From Omphalotus guepiniiformis (taxonomy: Eukaryota; Basidiomycota; Agaricomycetes; Agaricales; Omphalotaceae): a stretch of DNA of 64,000 nucleotides. The stretch is taken from assembly GCA_028554645.1 (NCBI GenBank), contig JAQOOI010000073.1, positions 1,347,605-1,411,604 on the forward strand, given 5' to 3'. The notes under the pieces were generated by a model, which was not told the origin of the DNA, made no database searches, and worked only from the letters and a program-made list of their open reading frames with translations. The translations under genes and the position numbers were made by a program. This document shows, piece by piece, positions 1 through 11,148 of the stretch (positions are counted from its first letter, which is position 1; every line of letters starts with the position of its first letter).

Positions 1-1
1 G

Positions 2-295
2 GCGCCGCCGGGGACTCTCAACTGTGGTTGCACCTTCGAGGAAGCTCTATTTGAGGAGAGTCTCTCACGACATAATGTTGGGAGCTATCTGCCGGGAGAA
101 TCCGTGCGAATGGATCCTGCTCTTCGCAATCCCCTCTTAAAACTGTTACAGGAGCGGTATGCTTACCGCGACGGTGACTTTGAACGCGACCCTCATACAG
201 GCTCGTGGCTGCAGGGAGAGGGACCTGCGTACTGGGAACAGCAGATTGCGACTGGCGTCAACCCTAGACGACCAAGAGGCGAGCAGAACCGGTAA
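2..295 (+). CDS. 3' end of an unrecognised protein-coding gene (partial)
   Basis: An open frame enters from the left edge and runs to a TAA at 293-295, giving about 97 C-terminal residues. They are rich in Arg, Glu and Gly, with a stretch reading RNPLLKLLQERYAYRDGD. The frame stays open upstream of the internal ATG at 104, so the start probably lies outside the window. There is no transmembrane segment or recognisable catalytic motif. I do not recognise the family. Composition looks coding. Confidence 0.45.
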   Translation, partial: APPGTLNCGCTFEEALFEESLSRHNVGSYLPGESVRMDPALRNPLLKLLQERYAYRDGDFERDPHTGSWLQGEGPAYWEQQIATGVNPRRPRGEQNR

Positions 296-2037
296 GAACG
301 TCATGACTATTACGATGATTCGAATGAATGGACTAGATTCATTCATGTGACGACCTATCTGTATTTTTTCCTCCGTAATCCTGCTGCAGGACATCCATTC
401 AATGATCTAATAAACTATCCGGTTTCCGTAATATTTACCCCCTCCCATTCAATATTCCACCTGTATCCATTCTTTTGTATCCCTTGCACTGCAGCATTAA
501 CGCGCACGTATACTAGCATTTCGAATTATTCACCCCTACTGTATTTTTGTTTCGCAAAATAATACATACATACCCCCGGTCGGAAGATTATATCCTTCAA
601 GATGAAAATCTTTTTTTCGCTTGAGACTTGGTTATACTTATAATACATAGTACATTGTTACAGTTGGAACATCTCAACAATCTATTTGGACTTTTAACTA
701 CAGCACGTTATCTCTTATTGGGCAGAGTCTTACGAGACTGTCGGAATGAGATTAGAATTAGATTCAAGGTACATACCCTTGTCCGGTGACGCTACCGGAC
801 AAAGGTATGATCAACTTCTGTTTCTTAGCCTGAAACAAAGTGTATGCGTGATAGTAATCATGGATAACACCTCCTACCCACCTTCCAATCGACGATAATC
901 GCTTATTGAGGATGATATACAAGAATATCCGGAAGCGACTTGGGTTCATGTGAGATCTACAAGGTAAAAGTGGGTCAATTGGGTGATCAATCCCTTGTGG
1001 TGCTGAAGCCTGAAGTATCACAATCAGCTTCTTGAGATGAAGATGGGGGGAGGGAAGGCGGATCACCTTTCACCTCCGGTGGAATTTACGAACTCGTATC
1101 ATGTCAGGAAGTAGAGAGGTGGCTACCAGATTTAGTCCGTTTGTCATTCCGTCTCTGCATTCAGGAATGCTGGTAGGAACTCGAGGTATGTAATAGATGG
1201 CTACCAACAAGTGATCTTTCAAGCAAAAAAGCGAAAGATGTGCTGATCGACTTGAACATCAGATGGATCATCGCTTCAGAGTCTCTGGGGAGAAACGAGT
1301 TGTGGAGCCTAGACTTGGTGTTCTGATACTGTGTACGACCTTTTCTGATATTACCAGACTGTAGACGGACAAATGTCAATTCTACCAAGGTGACAGTATG
1401 AGAAAAAACATAGGAACTGACTAAGATTATTCGTCAAAATATCAAGTGAGTTGAGTACTATCGAATCTAACCGCGATGCGCCGCAGACCTTTTGCATAGT
1501 ATGAAATGCTAGCGACAATCACGTCCAGCAAGCACTGGATTCGGTCAACCCGGGATGGCCTCGATGAAATGAATAATACATACTTGTACATACGTATGGC
1601 ACATCAAAAAGATCCTGTGAGGGCTTGGGATTCCTTTTCGAACCTTCTGTTGTTGTGACTGACTGAATGAATGCCTAGAATTATGAATTGCACGGCTCTG
1701 AGTACTACAGCACGTTGGCGACTCACAGACGAGTTTCTTGGAAGTGTTAGCAACCGGTAATGTGGATATTCCCCGGGGCTGGGTGTGAGTCTGTGGAAGC
1801 CTGTGGGAGCGAACTGATTTTCAGCTGTGCAGATGTTGGCAGTACTGTAAGAGGCGGGTAAGTGACTTTCAATTTCAAAGCGAGGATTCTTGTCCATAAG
1901 CTTAGGTAATCCCGGCGGCTGTGCACGTGATCTCATCTTTTGGCCGGGCGCATTGAAGTTGGCGCTGCTTGTATCTCGATTCTCTATCAAGCTAACGGAA
2001 AAGTACCGGTAGCACTGAACGACGCGTATTTCAAGCT
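296..2037. other. Intergenic stretch, no supported gene
   Basis: AT-rich DNA with only short open frames on both strands, none with recognisable domains or a coherent exon chain. It would hold the terminator of the partial left gene and the promoter of the KAR5-like gene, but I see no distinct element. Confidence 0.5.
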
Positions 2038-4620
2038 ATGTTATCGCTGTGCTCTCTATCTCTCTCCCTTCTTACTATACCATACTGCTACGCGCGACTT
2101 TCCAAACTAGCGTTATTCTCGGCGGAAAATGCAGTGGTGCCGGACTCACAGACTTTGGGTTCTCCTCAATTTTAACCATCGATATATGCGGTTTCATTCA
2201 TGCGAATTATGCAGGTTTGACGTCTGATCTTGAAAACGGTTGGTTACGCAAAGACGGTGTGTGCCAATTTCAAGCGTCTGTCCCAGCGTGTATTGCGATA
2301 ATTTAAATTCACTTTCAATTTACATTTTCAATTCTTTCATAGATAGTCTCACGGAATATTCGCGTCGATCGGATTGTTTTCGAGATGCGGCTAGTATGAT
2401 ACGAATACGATGTAGTGAGCTAGACATGAGCGAACATGAACGCGTGAAAGGTACGATAAACTATATGTGGCTCTAACGCGAAACATCTGATGTTCTGACT
2501 TGGCCCCCTCCTTCTCAAAGCCGCTATTTCCATGACGCTCTGCGAGCTAGCGACTGCGAAACATCATTTCCTCCAATGGAATGCACCCCTTTTTCACCTA
2601 CGGGAACAGTGCGCGATGCTGACCCTGATGCTCAGGGAGAATGTGTAAAGTGAGGTCAACGCATCGTTGCCCTACTCCTCTCAGGGTTTGTATATCAATA
2701 AGTTCTGACTCGGTGTCCACCTAGCGCTCTATCTCGAAGCGCGCAATATTGGTCTAGCTATTCTGGGTATCTACGTGAAATTCGTAAAGGATTTTTATTT
2801 GGTTTAGGTCTTTAGGGCGCTGGTTAGGCTGACCCTGTGGTGTTTTGTAGCGCAGCTGTGTTTTACGTTTCAGCGTTGGAACGATGTAGGTATGTCAATG
2901 TCATTCGACATCTATCAGTCCGGATATTCCGCGAAACCACTGTGTACGCCACTAACTGATCTGAACCACCGAAGACAACGCAAAAGAGTTGTACAGGAAC
3001 ATAACTGTAGATCAAGCGGACTTTCTGCGGCATGTGATACAGAGGGAGAACAAGGCTCGAGACCAACTTGACATTTGGGCAGAAGATCTGTCTGTGAGTG
3101 TGTTTTTGTCCTATCAATGTCTTCGAGTGTGTGCAAGCCCTGACACAATGAATCTCACGCAGAACCTTTCTCGGGAAATCGAAACTGCTGTTGGACGAAT
3201 TGAGAGTCAAGCGCGCGAGGTGGTATGTCGTTGTCTCGCTTTCCGCATGCCATTGATCTTTTTCTAAAGTGATGGTCTTCGCAGGCTTTGAGAGCGTTTT
3301 CCGAGACGATCTCGGAGTTCCAGGAGCAAATCGATAGAGATAGAGCCTCTGTTATGAGTCAGGTGGGTGTTACTAGTTACTATCTTGTTGCAGCGTCTAA
3401 GTGCGTGGGTAATCAGATCGATTCAGCGTTAAATAGTACATTCAACCGCGTACGTTGTGCTCTGACTCTGTTATTGCTCCGCTCCTTTGCTGAGGTTTCT
3501 CACACATCAAAAAAAAAAAAAAAAAAAAAGCACGCGCTCTCGTTACAAGAGTTGCTGCCGGATTTCGAACATAGCCTTCATTCAAGCTTGGTACACGCGT
3601 TTGATCGGGTACAAGGGTATCAGGAAAGGGTTTTGGAGGTTACGGTGAAGGGTTTTCTCCACTCAAATGTTGAAGGGGAGAGTGGGCTAGTGAATTATAA
3701 TTTCGCTAATCAGATTTATCCTATAGGTCACCGCGCGGAATCAATGGTACATGCTGAACAGGGAGTTTTCGTCGATGCAAGAGGTTCTTGACGTCTCTTT
3801 TCCTTTTGGTCTGTCAACCCTGCGATCAGGCGATACCAATTGAATGCTCCCTTTTAGATTATCGTCCAACTTGCGAGGTTTGCCCAGGATACGACGACTG
3901 AACTGGACGTTTCGAGAAAGTATATTGGCGAGATTCATCAGACGCAGTTGAATGTTTCCGCTCTTGCGGTTCGATTGGTGGATACGGTTACTGAATTGAC
4001 GATGAGGACGCATGATGAGTTTGAGAGGATTAATAGTTCTGCGCTGGAGTTGAAAGAGAGACTTCGGTTTGGAGAGGAGGGGTGGTATGGTGAAATGTGG
4101 TGGAGGGATGGGCTGATGAGCGTTTCTACGTTTTTATTGAGAGGTAAGGGGGTATTTGGAATACGGGTACTGAATGGGCCTGACTGTTTGTGCAGGGAAT
4201 GCGTCGATGGTAATTTCGTTTGTTCACTCACCTGTTTTCAAGGTAGTGGAAATTGCGTGGACTGTTGCGTTTTGGTGTTTCAGGCGTGGGTTTTCTACTT
4301 TTACGGTGAGCAGGACTTGGAAATGTGCTCTTTGAAACTGATTGGTGTGTAGAGTCTTTTACTGCTTTTCTGGTCGTTTAGGAGACGTCCTACGCAACCG
4401 CAATGTCAAGTATGGTTGAACGAGGGGACTGGTGAATCGATGCAAGCGCAAGAGCGAAAGCAAGAGATTGGAACGAAGACGTACCCTGGGCTCGGACTCG
4501 GAATACGCGGTCAAAGAAATTGTTTGCCTCGGTCTCGAAGGATGTCTCGTATACCTGATAGGTTGTGCAATTCTCTGGTTTATTGAAGACTTTTTCAAGA
4601 ACAAGGATTCAAGCTACTAG
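2038..4620 (+). CDS. KAR5/Tht1-like nuclear fusion (karyogamy) protein, multi-exon
   Basis: Family knowledge: KAR5/Tht1/GEX1 proteins sit in the nuclear envelope/ER and are needed for nuclear membrane fusion after mating; they have a signal peptide, a Cys-rich head, coiled coils and C-terminal membrane segments. Seen here: ATG 2038 opens a Leu/Ser-rich signal-peptide-like stretch. An exon at 2343-2450 has SDCFRDAAS, 2521-2649 has SMTLCELATAK and ECV, 2725-2783 has ALSRSAQYWSSYSGYLRE, 2851-2889 has QLCFTFQRWNDV, and the exon from 2975 has AKELYRNIT. This Cys-rich series is characteristic of the family. Later exons (about 3284-4140) are heptad-rich, and the last (about 4432-4620) has a hydrophobic segment followed by FKNKDSSY and a stop. 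A 19-20 nt poly-A tract lies in an intron near 3510. The exon at 2521-2649 contains an apparent 1-base frameshift near 2568. The exact start and the first exon joins are uncertain. Confidence 0.72.
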
Positions 4621-4772
4621 GGACTCCCGATGTATGTACTGAAATGTAATGACGCGACTAAGTCACATCACATGATCAACTGTCACGCGGGTATTACCCG
4701 GACCGGATTGGATTGAGGATGATAAAACCTGACGATGATGCCATTGCAAAGGTAACACGTTCTCTATTCGCC

Positions 4773-5442
4773 ATGTCGCACACCCTCCCACCGTTGCCCT
4801 ACGCCTACGATGGGCTTGAACCGTACATCTCTGCAGAAATAATGACACTGCATCACACGAAACATCACCAGGGCTATGTTACTGCATTGAATGCTGCAGA
4901 GGCAGCATATGCAAAGGCGAAGACGACGAAAGAGAGAATAGCATTATCAGGAGCGATCAAGTTTAATGGTGGTGGACATATCAATCATTCGTTATTTTGG
5001 AGGAATTTAGCGCCCGCGGGAAGTGGTGGTGGTGGGACTTTGAGGGAAGGTCGGTTGAAGGATGGGATTGTTGATGCGTTTGGGTCTGTTGAGGAGATGA
5101 AAGAGAAGTTTGGGACGATTGTTGGTGGGATTCAAGGGTCTGGGTGGGGTTGGGTTGCGGTCAACACGAATACGAAACGGTTGGAGATTGTTACGACGTT
5201 TAATCAAGATCCGTTATTGAGCCATGTACCTGTTATTGGTGTTGATATGTGGGAGCATGCGTTTTATTTGCAGTATAAGAATGTTAAAGCTGATGTGAGT
5301 TTTTATGGTTATTTCTAATAATTGTATTTGAGTGACTTTTCTTCTCTTCTTAAAGTACTTGAAAGCGATTTGGTCTGTGATCAATTTCGAAGAGGCAGAG
5401 AAGAGATTTGTAGAGGCTGTAGGAGGAGGAGCTAAACTTTAA
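4773..5442 (+). CDS. Manganese superoxide dismutase
   Basis: Converts superoxide to oxygen and hydrogen peroxide. Two exons, 4773-5294 and 5356-5442, joined by a 61-nt GT-AG intron, encode 202 residues, the usual Fe/Mn-SOD length. All four metal ligands are visible: His in [10 protein letters not shown], His in INHSLFW, and Asp and His in VDMWEHAFY. The motif QGSGWGW favours the Mn form. The start at 4773 gives [17 protein letters not shown], matching the usual mature N-terminus. An in-frame ATG at 4713 would add 20 residues that are acidic and do not look like a mitochondrial presequence, so I favour 4773 and a cytosolic-type enzyme; a mitochondrial form from the upstream ATG is possible. 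The second exon reads [18 protein letters not shown], the conserved C-terminus. Confidence 0.93.
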
Positions 5443-5641
5443 AAAGGTTGAAGCGGTGTCGGGTACTGAGGTTATAACTTATCAGTGTATGTGTGCGCTA
5501 TGTGATTGATTTCTATATGTATCAATGTACGAGGTACAGCGGGAGATTTAAGCTTTCAACTCCCTCGGTACCTCAATATGAGATTCCACCGGTGTACCAC
5601 CCAAGGGGTATCATTCCCAAGGAAGCGAGTGTATGTATGGG

Positions 5642-6976
5642 CTATGTAGATGTAGATGCAGGCGTTGCATCTCCATCGGTGACGGCAACTTTCGCGTTTT
5701 TGCCTTTTCCTGGTGGAGGTGGATGGTAAACTTTTTCCTGCGAGAATCAATCAATTAGAGGACGAATGTATATGCCTTTTTTCGACGAGATACCTTTTTC
5801 TTCTTCTTCTGACCATCCTTTGCATTTGGATCAGGATAAGCCAACTTCTCAACCTCCTTCCACTCTTCATTCTCCTCAAATGCTTTCCGGATGGGTTCCA
5901 ACATTTTTGTGATCGCAGCACCAATAGCGGATTTAAGATCTCCAGGATGTAAATTCTCCGTCCTAAACGCCTCCTTCATCTCCTCAAACTCCACAAAATG
6001 CATCGCCCCACCAAACTTCTCCGGCCTGTCGATAGAAAAGAGTGTACCAGGAGGTGCGCCAGGCCCCGCAAACGACCTCTCGGGTGTTTGTTGATCAAGA
6101 GCCAATTGTGAAACAGGAAACAAAACAGCTTCAGCGAACGAAAGTAACCCGTTCTCTGAAACATTCCCGACTTCGCAAAACGCCGCTTTAATCTTTCGTT
6201 TAATAACTTCCGGTGGGTCGAGTACGTCGATTTTTGAATTTGGATCTGAGGATGACATTTTACCACCTGCTAGACCGGGTACCATTGCGTTCATTAGGTG
6301 CGCGCGTTTAGTGTAACCTAGTCGTGGGAGGTAGAGTTCTGCGAAAGTGAATATCTTTCTTTGGTCTACGCCTCCGAATTGGAAATCTACACCGAGATAT
6401 TGTTCGTCTAGAGCTTGAAGACCTGGGTAGAGTAACCCCGAGAGTAAAGGACTCTCAACTTGCTTGACTACCTCCGCTCCTGCTTTTTTAGCATCGTGTT
6501 CGGAAACGATAGCGCAGAGTCGGTAGTTATCTAGATTATAATCTCTAGAGAGTTGGTATTCTGATCCTTTTACGAATTTGAGTTTTTCGGTTGGTATACC
6601 GAGGGATGTGAAGACTGCTATGAGGACGTGTTTGTAGTAGGATACGCGGTGGGAAACTAGATCGAGGGGTGCTTTGAGGTTGTCGAGGAATGCGTGGACG
6701 TCTGCGAGTAAGACTGTTACTTCTACCCCTGCGCGTAAAAAGTCGGCAATTTTGATTAGAGGGACAAAGTATCCGATGTGAGCTGTATGTGTCTCAAGTT
6801 AGAATTTGGTATAAATTATTTGTTGAATGGGGGGACGTACGTCTACCAGTAGGTGCTGTACCCCAGTAACATTTCGGTGCTCTCCCTTCAGCAATAATAC
6901 TTTTGATTAAGTCACCACCAAGCACCTCCTGCAATCTCCGAGTAATCAACTCGTATTTCTCTTCTGCAGTAGTCAT
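5642..6976 (-). CDS. Tyrosyl-tRNA synthetase, cytoplasmic type
   Basis: Class I aminoacyl-tRNA synthetase charging tRNA-Tyr. Three exons on the minus strand: 6976-6841, 6782-5794 and 5737-5642 (introns of 58 and 56 nt), total 1221 nt or 406 residues, close to the eukaryotic cytosolic enzyme without the C-terminal EMAP-like domain. The first exon begins [19 protein letters not shown]. The HIGH-type motif appears across the first intron as PTGRPHIGYF. The tyrosine pocket region [12 protein letters not shown] and the KMSKS-type loop [14 protein letters not shown] are present. A Lys-rich tail follows. I placed the last intron because splicing continues the frame into [16 protein letters not shown]; reading through it would instead end after KKAYTFVL. 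Housekeeping gene, convergent with the SOD gene. Confidence 0.93.
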
Positions 6977-7162
6977 CGTCGGGAGGAAAAGTAAAAAGTC
7001 AAGTCACTATCAAGATCACTCTGACTCGATTGCCAAAACTATCTCATTACATAAGCATTGTACCCTATCATATACAAGACTTTACAACGAGAGAAGCTGG
7101 CACGAATCTAAAGTCCATTGAATCATGAGATTACAGAAACCCAAATGAACGACGGACATACC

Positions 7163-7753
7163 TCAAAAAAAATCCTCATCAATACATCGATACCACCTCG
7201 GATCTCTAGTAGTATTCAACGCCTCCTTAAGTTTCTCAATAATCTCGGGTGACGGAATCTGTCTTTCATCCGAATTATTGTTATTCGCAAGAATAACCGC
7301 ATGAGCACCGCCTGGAACATGGCCAAGCGCTTCATCGGAAGTAGGAAGCCACACTCTGCCTGAACAACTGTTTCTCCAGAGTTGTCGGGAGGTATGTCGT
7401 AATAAGGACAATGTGGAGAGCATGCGAGGGTTGCCAGAACGAGTATCAGGGTAGTATGGATCGACCGTGGAAAGAGGAGATTCTTGAAGAAGTGCTTTGA
7501 CTTCGGGACTCATCGGGACATCTTTATATTTATCTTCATTGGACTCCTCGTCGTCGTCGTCGTCGTCTGAAGAATCAGGGTCCTCGGGACGATCTTCAAA
7601 CTTTGCCTTCAACTCCTCTCTCGACATCCCTCGAGTGTACCAAGGATTTAGTTTGACTTCTTCCATAGGAAATATAAAGGCGAACACGAGTAAATCTGGG
7701 TCGCCTTTGCGTCTTAAGGCAGGTAGCCAAGGTGGTTTCGTGACGGTAGACAT
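7163..7753 (-). CDS. Unknown acidic protein, tandem paralog 1
   Basis: Single-exon frame of 196 residues from ATG 7753. It has a conserved N-terminal block (DPDLLVFAFIFPMEEV, then NPWYTRGMSREELK), a very acidic central run of Asp/Glu/Ser, and a conserved C-terminus with HAVILANNNNSDER and RDPRWYRCIDEDFF. No signal peptide or membrane segment. The same protein is encoded again at 8948-9517, and about 120 bp of 3' flank is also shared, so this is a real conserved gene duplicated in tandem. I do not recognise a function. The DNA directly upstream of the ATG is not that of the paralog: it is a copy of the 3' end of the ABC transporter gene (see 7758-8017). Confidence 0.75.
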   Translation of the reverse strand: MSTVTKPPWLPALRRKGDPDLLVFAFIFPMEEVKLNPWYTRGMSREELKAKFEDRPEDPDSSDDDDDDEESNEDKYKDVPMSPEVKALLQESPLSTVDPYYPDTRSGNPRMLSTLSLLRHTSRQLWRNSCSGRVWLPTSDEALGHVPGGAHAVILANNNNSDERQIPSPEIIEKLKEALNTTRDPRWYRCIDEDFF

Positions 7754-7757
7754 GAAG

Positions 7758-8017
7758 AAGTGAGATACTCAGATATAACCCCTTTCTTTTACTATGCTTC
7801 GATTCAACTTACATAATCCATTCGTCCGTTTCGTATGTACTACTGCTACACCTCCTGTACTCTCAACTCTTCATCCAACTCCCTAATCCTTCCTTCCAAA
7901 CATCAACCTGACCAAGTTTCTCCTCAATCAACTTCATCTCCTTCTCAAGCCCAGCCTAATGATTAGCTCACGTTGTTCTTCACCTATCTCAACTAGGGGT
8001 GTGCCACGATTCCGAAA
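7758..8017 (-). pseudogene. Duplicated 3'-end fragment of the ABC transporter gene
   Basis: About 260 bp closely matching 15580-15845, which holds the 3' flank and last codons of the ABC transporter gene, in the same orientation. Compared with the source, it has a 10-bp deletion in the flank and a 5-bp insertion (near 7950) in the coding part, which breaks the frame. It encodes no usable protein. Homology begins 5 bp upstream of the ATG of the unknown gene ending at 7753, so this fragment now forms that gene's 5' flank. Confidence 0.85.
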
Positions 8018-8279
8018 ACCCCCATGACACCATCTCATAACAGCTTCAAACCATTGAGGCTCTTCTCAACACTTCACGTCGACGCTTCGTCAAGATTAGA
8101 CCTGAGGCCTGATCATGTATTCATTGAAAAGAAGGATTGCCCACGTATACAACGATCAGAAGAGTTGTCCACAGAAATTACAGAAAAAAATAAGAAAATA
8201 TCACAATGCACCGTCCAGTCCTTCTCACAGCATGCCCCCGACTATTGATTATCGAATTATTGAAAAAGGACAATCCCCC

Positions 8280-8719
8280 TTAGGCATTCGTAGCACCATA
8301 GTAGGGTGCCTGGGCCTGGTAGTGGTCATTGCCAACATCTACGCGCACAAAAACATCAGTGAAAGGCAAAGCATAAGATCGAACTTTCCAACGCACATTG
8401 ATATCCTCCATGACCATAACGTTCATCAGCCTGCATCTTCTTGTAGATAAGCCAGAAAGCATGTATGTGGCCTGGAAGATAACCAAGACTGCGAGTAAAG
8501 CGGTGCTTACTATTTCTGTCTATTAAGGAAAAAAATGCTTTCGAAACGTACATGGTCAAGCAAATGTTGATGAGCAAGTCACAGCTGCATCCGGTCAAAA
8601 AAGCTGCAGCAGCGGGAGGGAAAACGATTGCGACCTGAGCAAAACTTGCAGTCAGATTTTTACGCGAAATGTTGTTCAAGGATGACAAGCATGAGGATAA
8701 TGTCAGATGCTTTGACCAT
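8280..8719 (-). CDS. Pmp3/UPF0057 small membrane proteolipid
   Basis: Pmp3-type proteins are tiny two-helix plasma-membrane proteolipids affecting membrane potential and salt tolerance. Four exons: 8719-8687, 8634-8552, 8488-8397 and 8338-8280 (introns 52, 63 and 58 nt), total 267 nt or 88 residues. The N-terminus MVKASDIILMLVAIVFPP matches the family's opening SDI and first helix. The centre TGCSCDLLINICLTILGYLP matches the family signature. The second helix contains GHIHAFWLIYKK. The C-terminus is longer than in the yeast protein, hydrophilic and Tyr-rich (ERYGHGGYQ, then YQAQAPYYGATNA), as in many basidiomycete members. The first intron uses donor GTCATC, which is atypical but gives the right frame. 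The gene lies between the two unknown acidic paralogs. Confidence 0.88.
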
Positions 8720-8947
8720 GTTGGTAGTGTGTTAGAAGTACAAGGAAAAGGGCGTTTTATTGATGATGGATGTCAGAAGAGGATTATATACGCTCTGCCG
8801 AAACTATGTCATTACATAAGCATTGTACCCTATTGCTTTGGAATAATATACAAGACTGTCAGATACAATGACTGCGAAAGCTGGGACGAATCTAAAGTCC
8901 ATTGAATCATAAAATTACAAGAAATCCAAATGAGCGACGGACATACC

Positions 8948-9517
8948 TCAAAAAAAATCCTCATCAATACATCGATACCACCTCGGATCCCTAGTAGTAT
9001 TCAACGCCTCTTTGAGTTTCTCAATAATCTCGGGGGACGGGATCTCTCTTTCATCCGAGTTGTTGTTGGTAGCAAGAATAACCGCATGAGCACCGCCTGA
9101 AACACGCGTTTCATCGGATTTAGGAAGCCACACTCTGCCTGAGCAACTGTTTTTCCAGAGTTGTCGAGCGGTATGTCGTAACAAGGACAATGTGGAGAGC
9201 ATGCGAGGATTAGAGCGAGTATGGTATGGATCGACCGGGGAAAGAGGAGCTTCTTGAAGAAGTGCTTTGACATAAGGACTCATCGGGACTTCTTTATCTT
9301 CATCGGAACACTCCTCCTCCTCCTCGTCTGAAGAATCAGGGGTCTCAGGACGATCTTCAAACTTTTCCTTCAACTCCTCTCTCGACATGCCTCGAGTGTA
9401 CCAAGGATTAAATTTGACTTCTTCTAGAGGAAATATAAAGGCGAACACGAGTAAATCTGGGTCGCCTTTGCGTCGTATGGCCGGTAGCCGAGCTGGTTTC
9501 GTAGATGTTTTAGACAT
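8948..9517 (-). CDS. Unknown acidic protein, tandem paralog 2
   Basis: Single exon of 189 residues from ATG 9517, closely similar over its full length to the product of 7163-7753: the blocks DPDLLVFAFIFPLEEV, NPWYTRGMSREELK, LSTLSLLRHTARQLW, CSGRVWLP and RDPRWYRCIDEDFF are shared. The central acidic run is shorter here. The first 3' flank bases, including a run of A after the stop, are also conserved. Its upstream sequence differs from that of paralog 1 and probably represents the ancestral flank. Function unknown. Confidence 0.75.
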   Translation of the reverse strand: MSKTSTKPARLPAIRRKGDPDLLVFAFIFPLEEVKFNPWYTRGMSREELKEKFEDRPETPDSSDEEEEECSDEDKEVPMSPYVKALLQEAPLSPVDPYHTRSNPRMLSTLSLLRHTARQLWKNSCSGRVWLPKSDETRVSGGAHAVILATNNNSDEREIPSPEIIEKLKEALNTTRDPRWYRCIDEDFF

Positions 9518-10044
9518 GAAGAAAGGAGGAAGAACGGCGCTTCTACGTATGGCATTATATATGCTACCAGGCTCAACTTACATAATCCAATCCTTGCTCC
9601 AAGCCGCACGCTTCCACACATTTTTTGACGGATACTCATCGACTCATCGACTGCTCGAGACTTCTCAGACATCATTGCCTTTGATCGTTGCTCTAATGCC
9701 CAGATGACTATGCCGCGGACACACAGAGACAGTGTGAGAGCAGCGCTGAACGTTGAGCAAGGATTGCTGATGTTTTGCTTGTATGTGCAGCTTTGCAAAA
9801 CCCGCCATGTAAATCATTTAAATAATGAGCCTTGCTGAACCTTGCAATTGCAAGTCAGCTTGAAACTAGTTCTTCAGATACCCATCTTCCTTCGTCTTCG
9901 CCGCCCTTTCTTCTGATCGCAGAGCCCTGCCTCAAACAGAGCTATTCCTCCTGGACTAAATTGAAGACGATTCTCTGTAGGACGCACGTCTTTTCAGCCT
10001 TGAATAGCAATCCTCGGCCCCGTGCTACTTCATCATCATAACTG
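9518..10044. other. Intergenic region between divergent genes
   Basis: Probable shared upstream region of the acidic paralog (minus) and the PD-(D/E)XK-like gene (plus). Only short overlapping frames; no clear TATA box or other element recognised. Confidence 0.4.
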
Positions 10045-11148
10045 ATGCCGAACCTTCACCGTGTCGATCTAACAATCCACGCTCTTGCTCGTTCTGTCCA
10101 GAATCTGCCACTTCCGAATGGGAACTCGAATCCCCCTGCTCCTCCTCGCAGGTACAAGAGTAGCGATAGTGTCTTACTCGCCAAGCAATTGGCTTTCGGC
10201 GTTTTCGCAAACCGCCGGCATTTCGAGAGCCACTTACACGGCTTATACAGCCAAATCTTCTCAGACTTAACACACGACTATTCTAATCTGACACCAGTCA
10301 TCAACTATAAACTTTACCTGCAGATGGATGGTACGACGGTGGTGGAGGTGCCTGGCAAAGGTCATGCTGACGACCCTCAGAGCCTTAGGGAGGAGGCGGT
10401 CAGTGATGTTTTTGAGGACAGCGGAAATGATGACGAGGTAGATGCAGTGCACGATTCTCAGACTTCTTCGTCATATGCAGCATCGGAATCCGATAATGTA
10501 TCCAGCAAAAGCAGCAAATCCATCCATGGACGATATACTGAAGTGTGTCCGGACTTGGTAGTCCTTCACTCGCGTTGGACCCGCATGTTTCCAGTGCTCT
10601 TGACTGCTCGACCGTCACGCCAGCAGCTAATTCCCTATTTCCATCGACATGGCGTTCAGCCAAAACATGTGTGCGCCGCTATTATAGGAGAGTTCAAATC
10701 TGGACCCTCTCGTGGATTGGATCTCAACGTGGAGACACTTGCAAAATTCAAAGAATTACAGTCAATGTACGTGTCTCCTGTGTCTAATAAGATGCCACTC
10801 TAAAATTCCTTTTTTTGCAGAGGTTTCGACGCAGCTCAACAACAGGTGGCGAAATATATCGCCATCTTTTTCGCTTCTCACCCTCATATTTCAAGAGTGC
10901 TGGCATTTGTGGCATGTGGTGTCTGTTGGCAATACGCCTTTGTTACACGAAACGATCTAGCAGAGTACGACCCTTGTGAAAATGAATTTTTACAAGATGA
11001 CATCAACATGCGAATACTTGACACCTTCGGAGTTATCTTCTCTCGGACTTATGAAGTAGGGACACAGGCGTCCGATCGAAAATTCTCGCGCCTCCGCAGA
11101 AACTACCTTCACCCATTGGGGTGTGATGGCTATTTGAAACCTCAATAG
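10045..11148 (+). CDS. Unknown protein with PD-(D/E)XK-like residue pattern
   Basis: Two exons, 10045-10766 and 10821-11148, with a 54-nt GT-AG intron, encode 349 residues. The N-terminal third is basic and Pro-rich, followed by a Ser/Asp-rich acidic linker. The C-terminal part contains CPDLVV, then about 40 residues later IIGEFKSG, then AAQQQVAKYIAIFF. The order Asp, hydrophobic strand, Glu-x-Lys, then a Gln-rich helix ending in Tyr is what PD-(D/E)XK nucleases and their inactive relatives show. This is inference from pattern only, since the spacing between Asp and ExK is longer than usual. No signal peptide. The hydrophobic stretch VLAFVACGVCW is probably a core strand. I do not recognise a named family. 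Confidence 0.55.

Noticed and set aside
1604..1990. 128-residue minus-strand frame upstream of the KAR5-like gene
   Set aside because: No motif, no neighbouring exons, ordinary length for chance in this composition.
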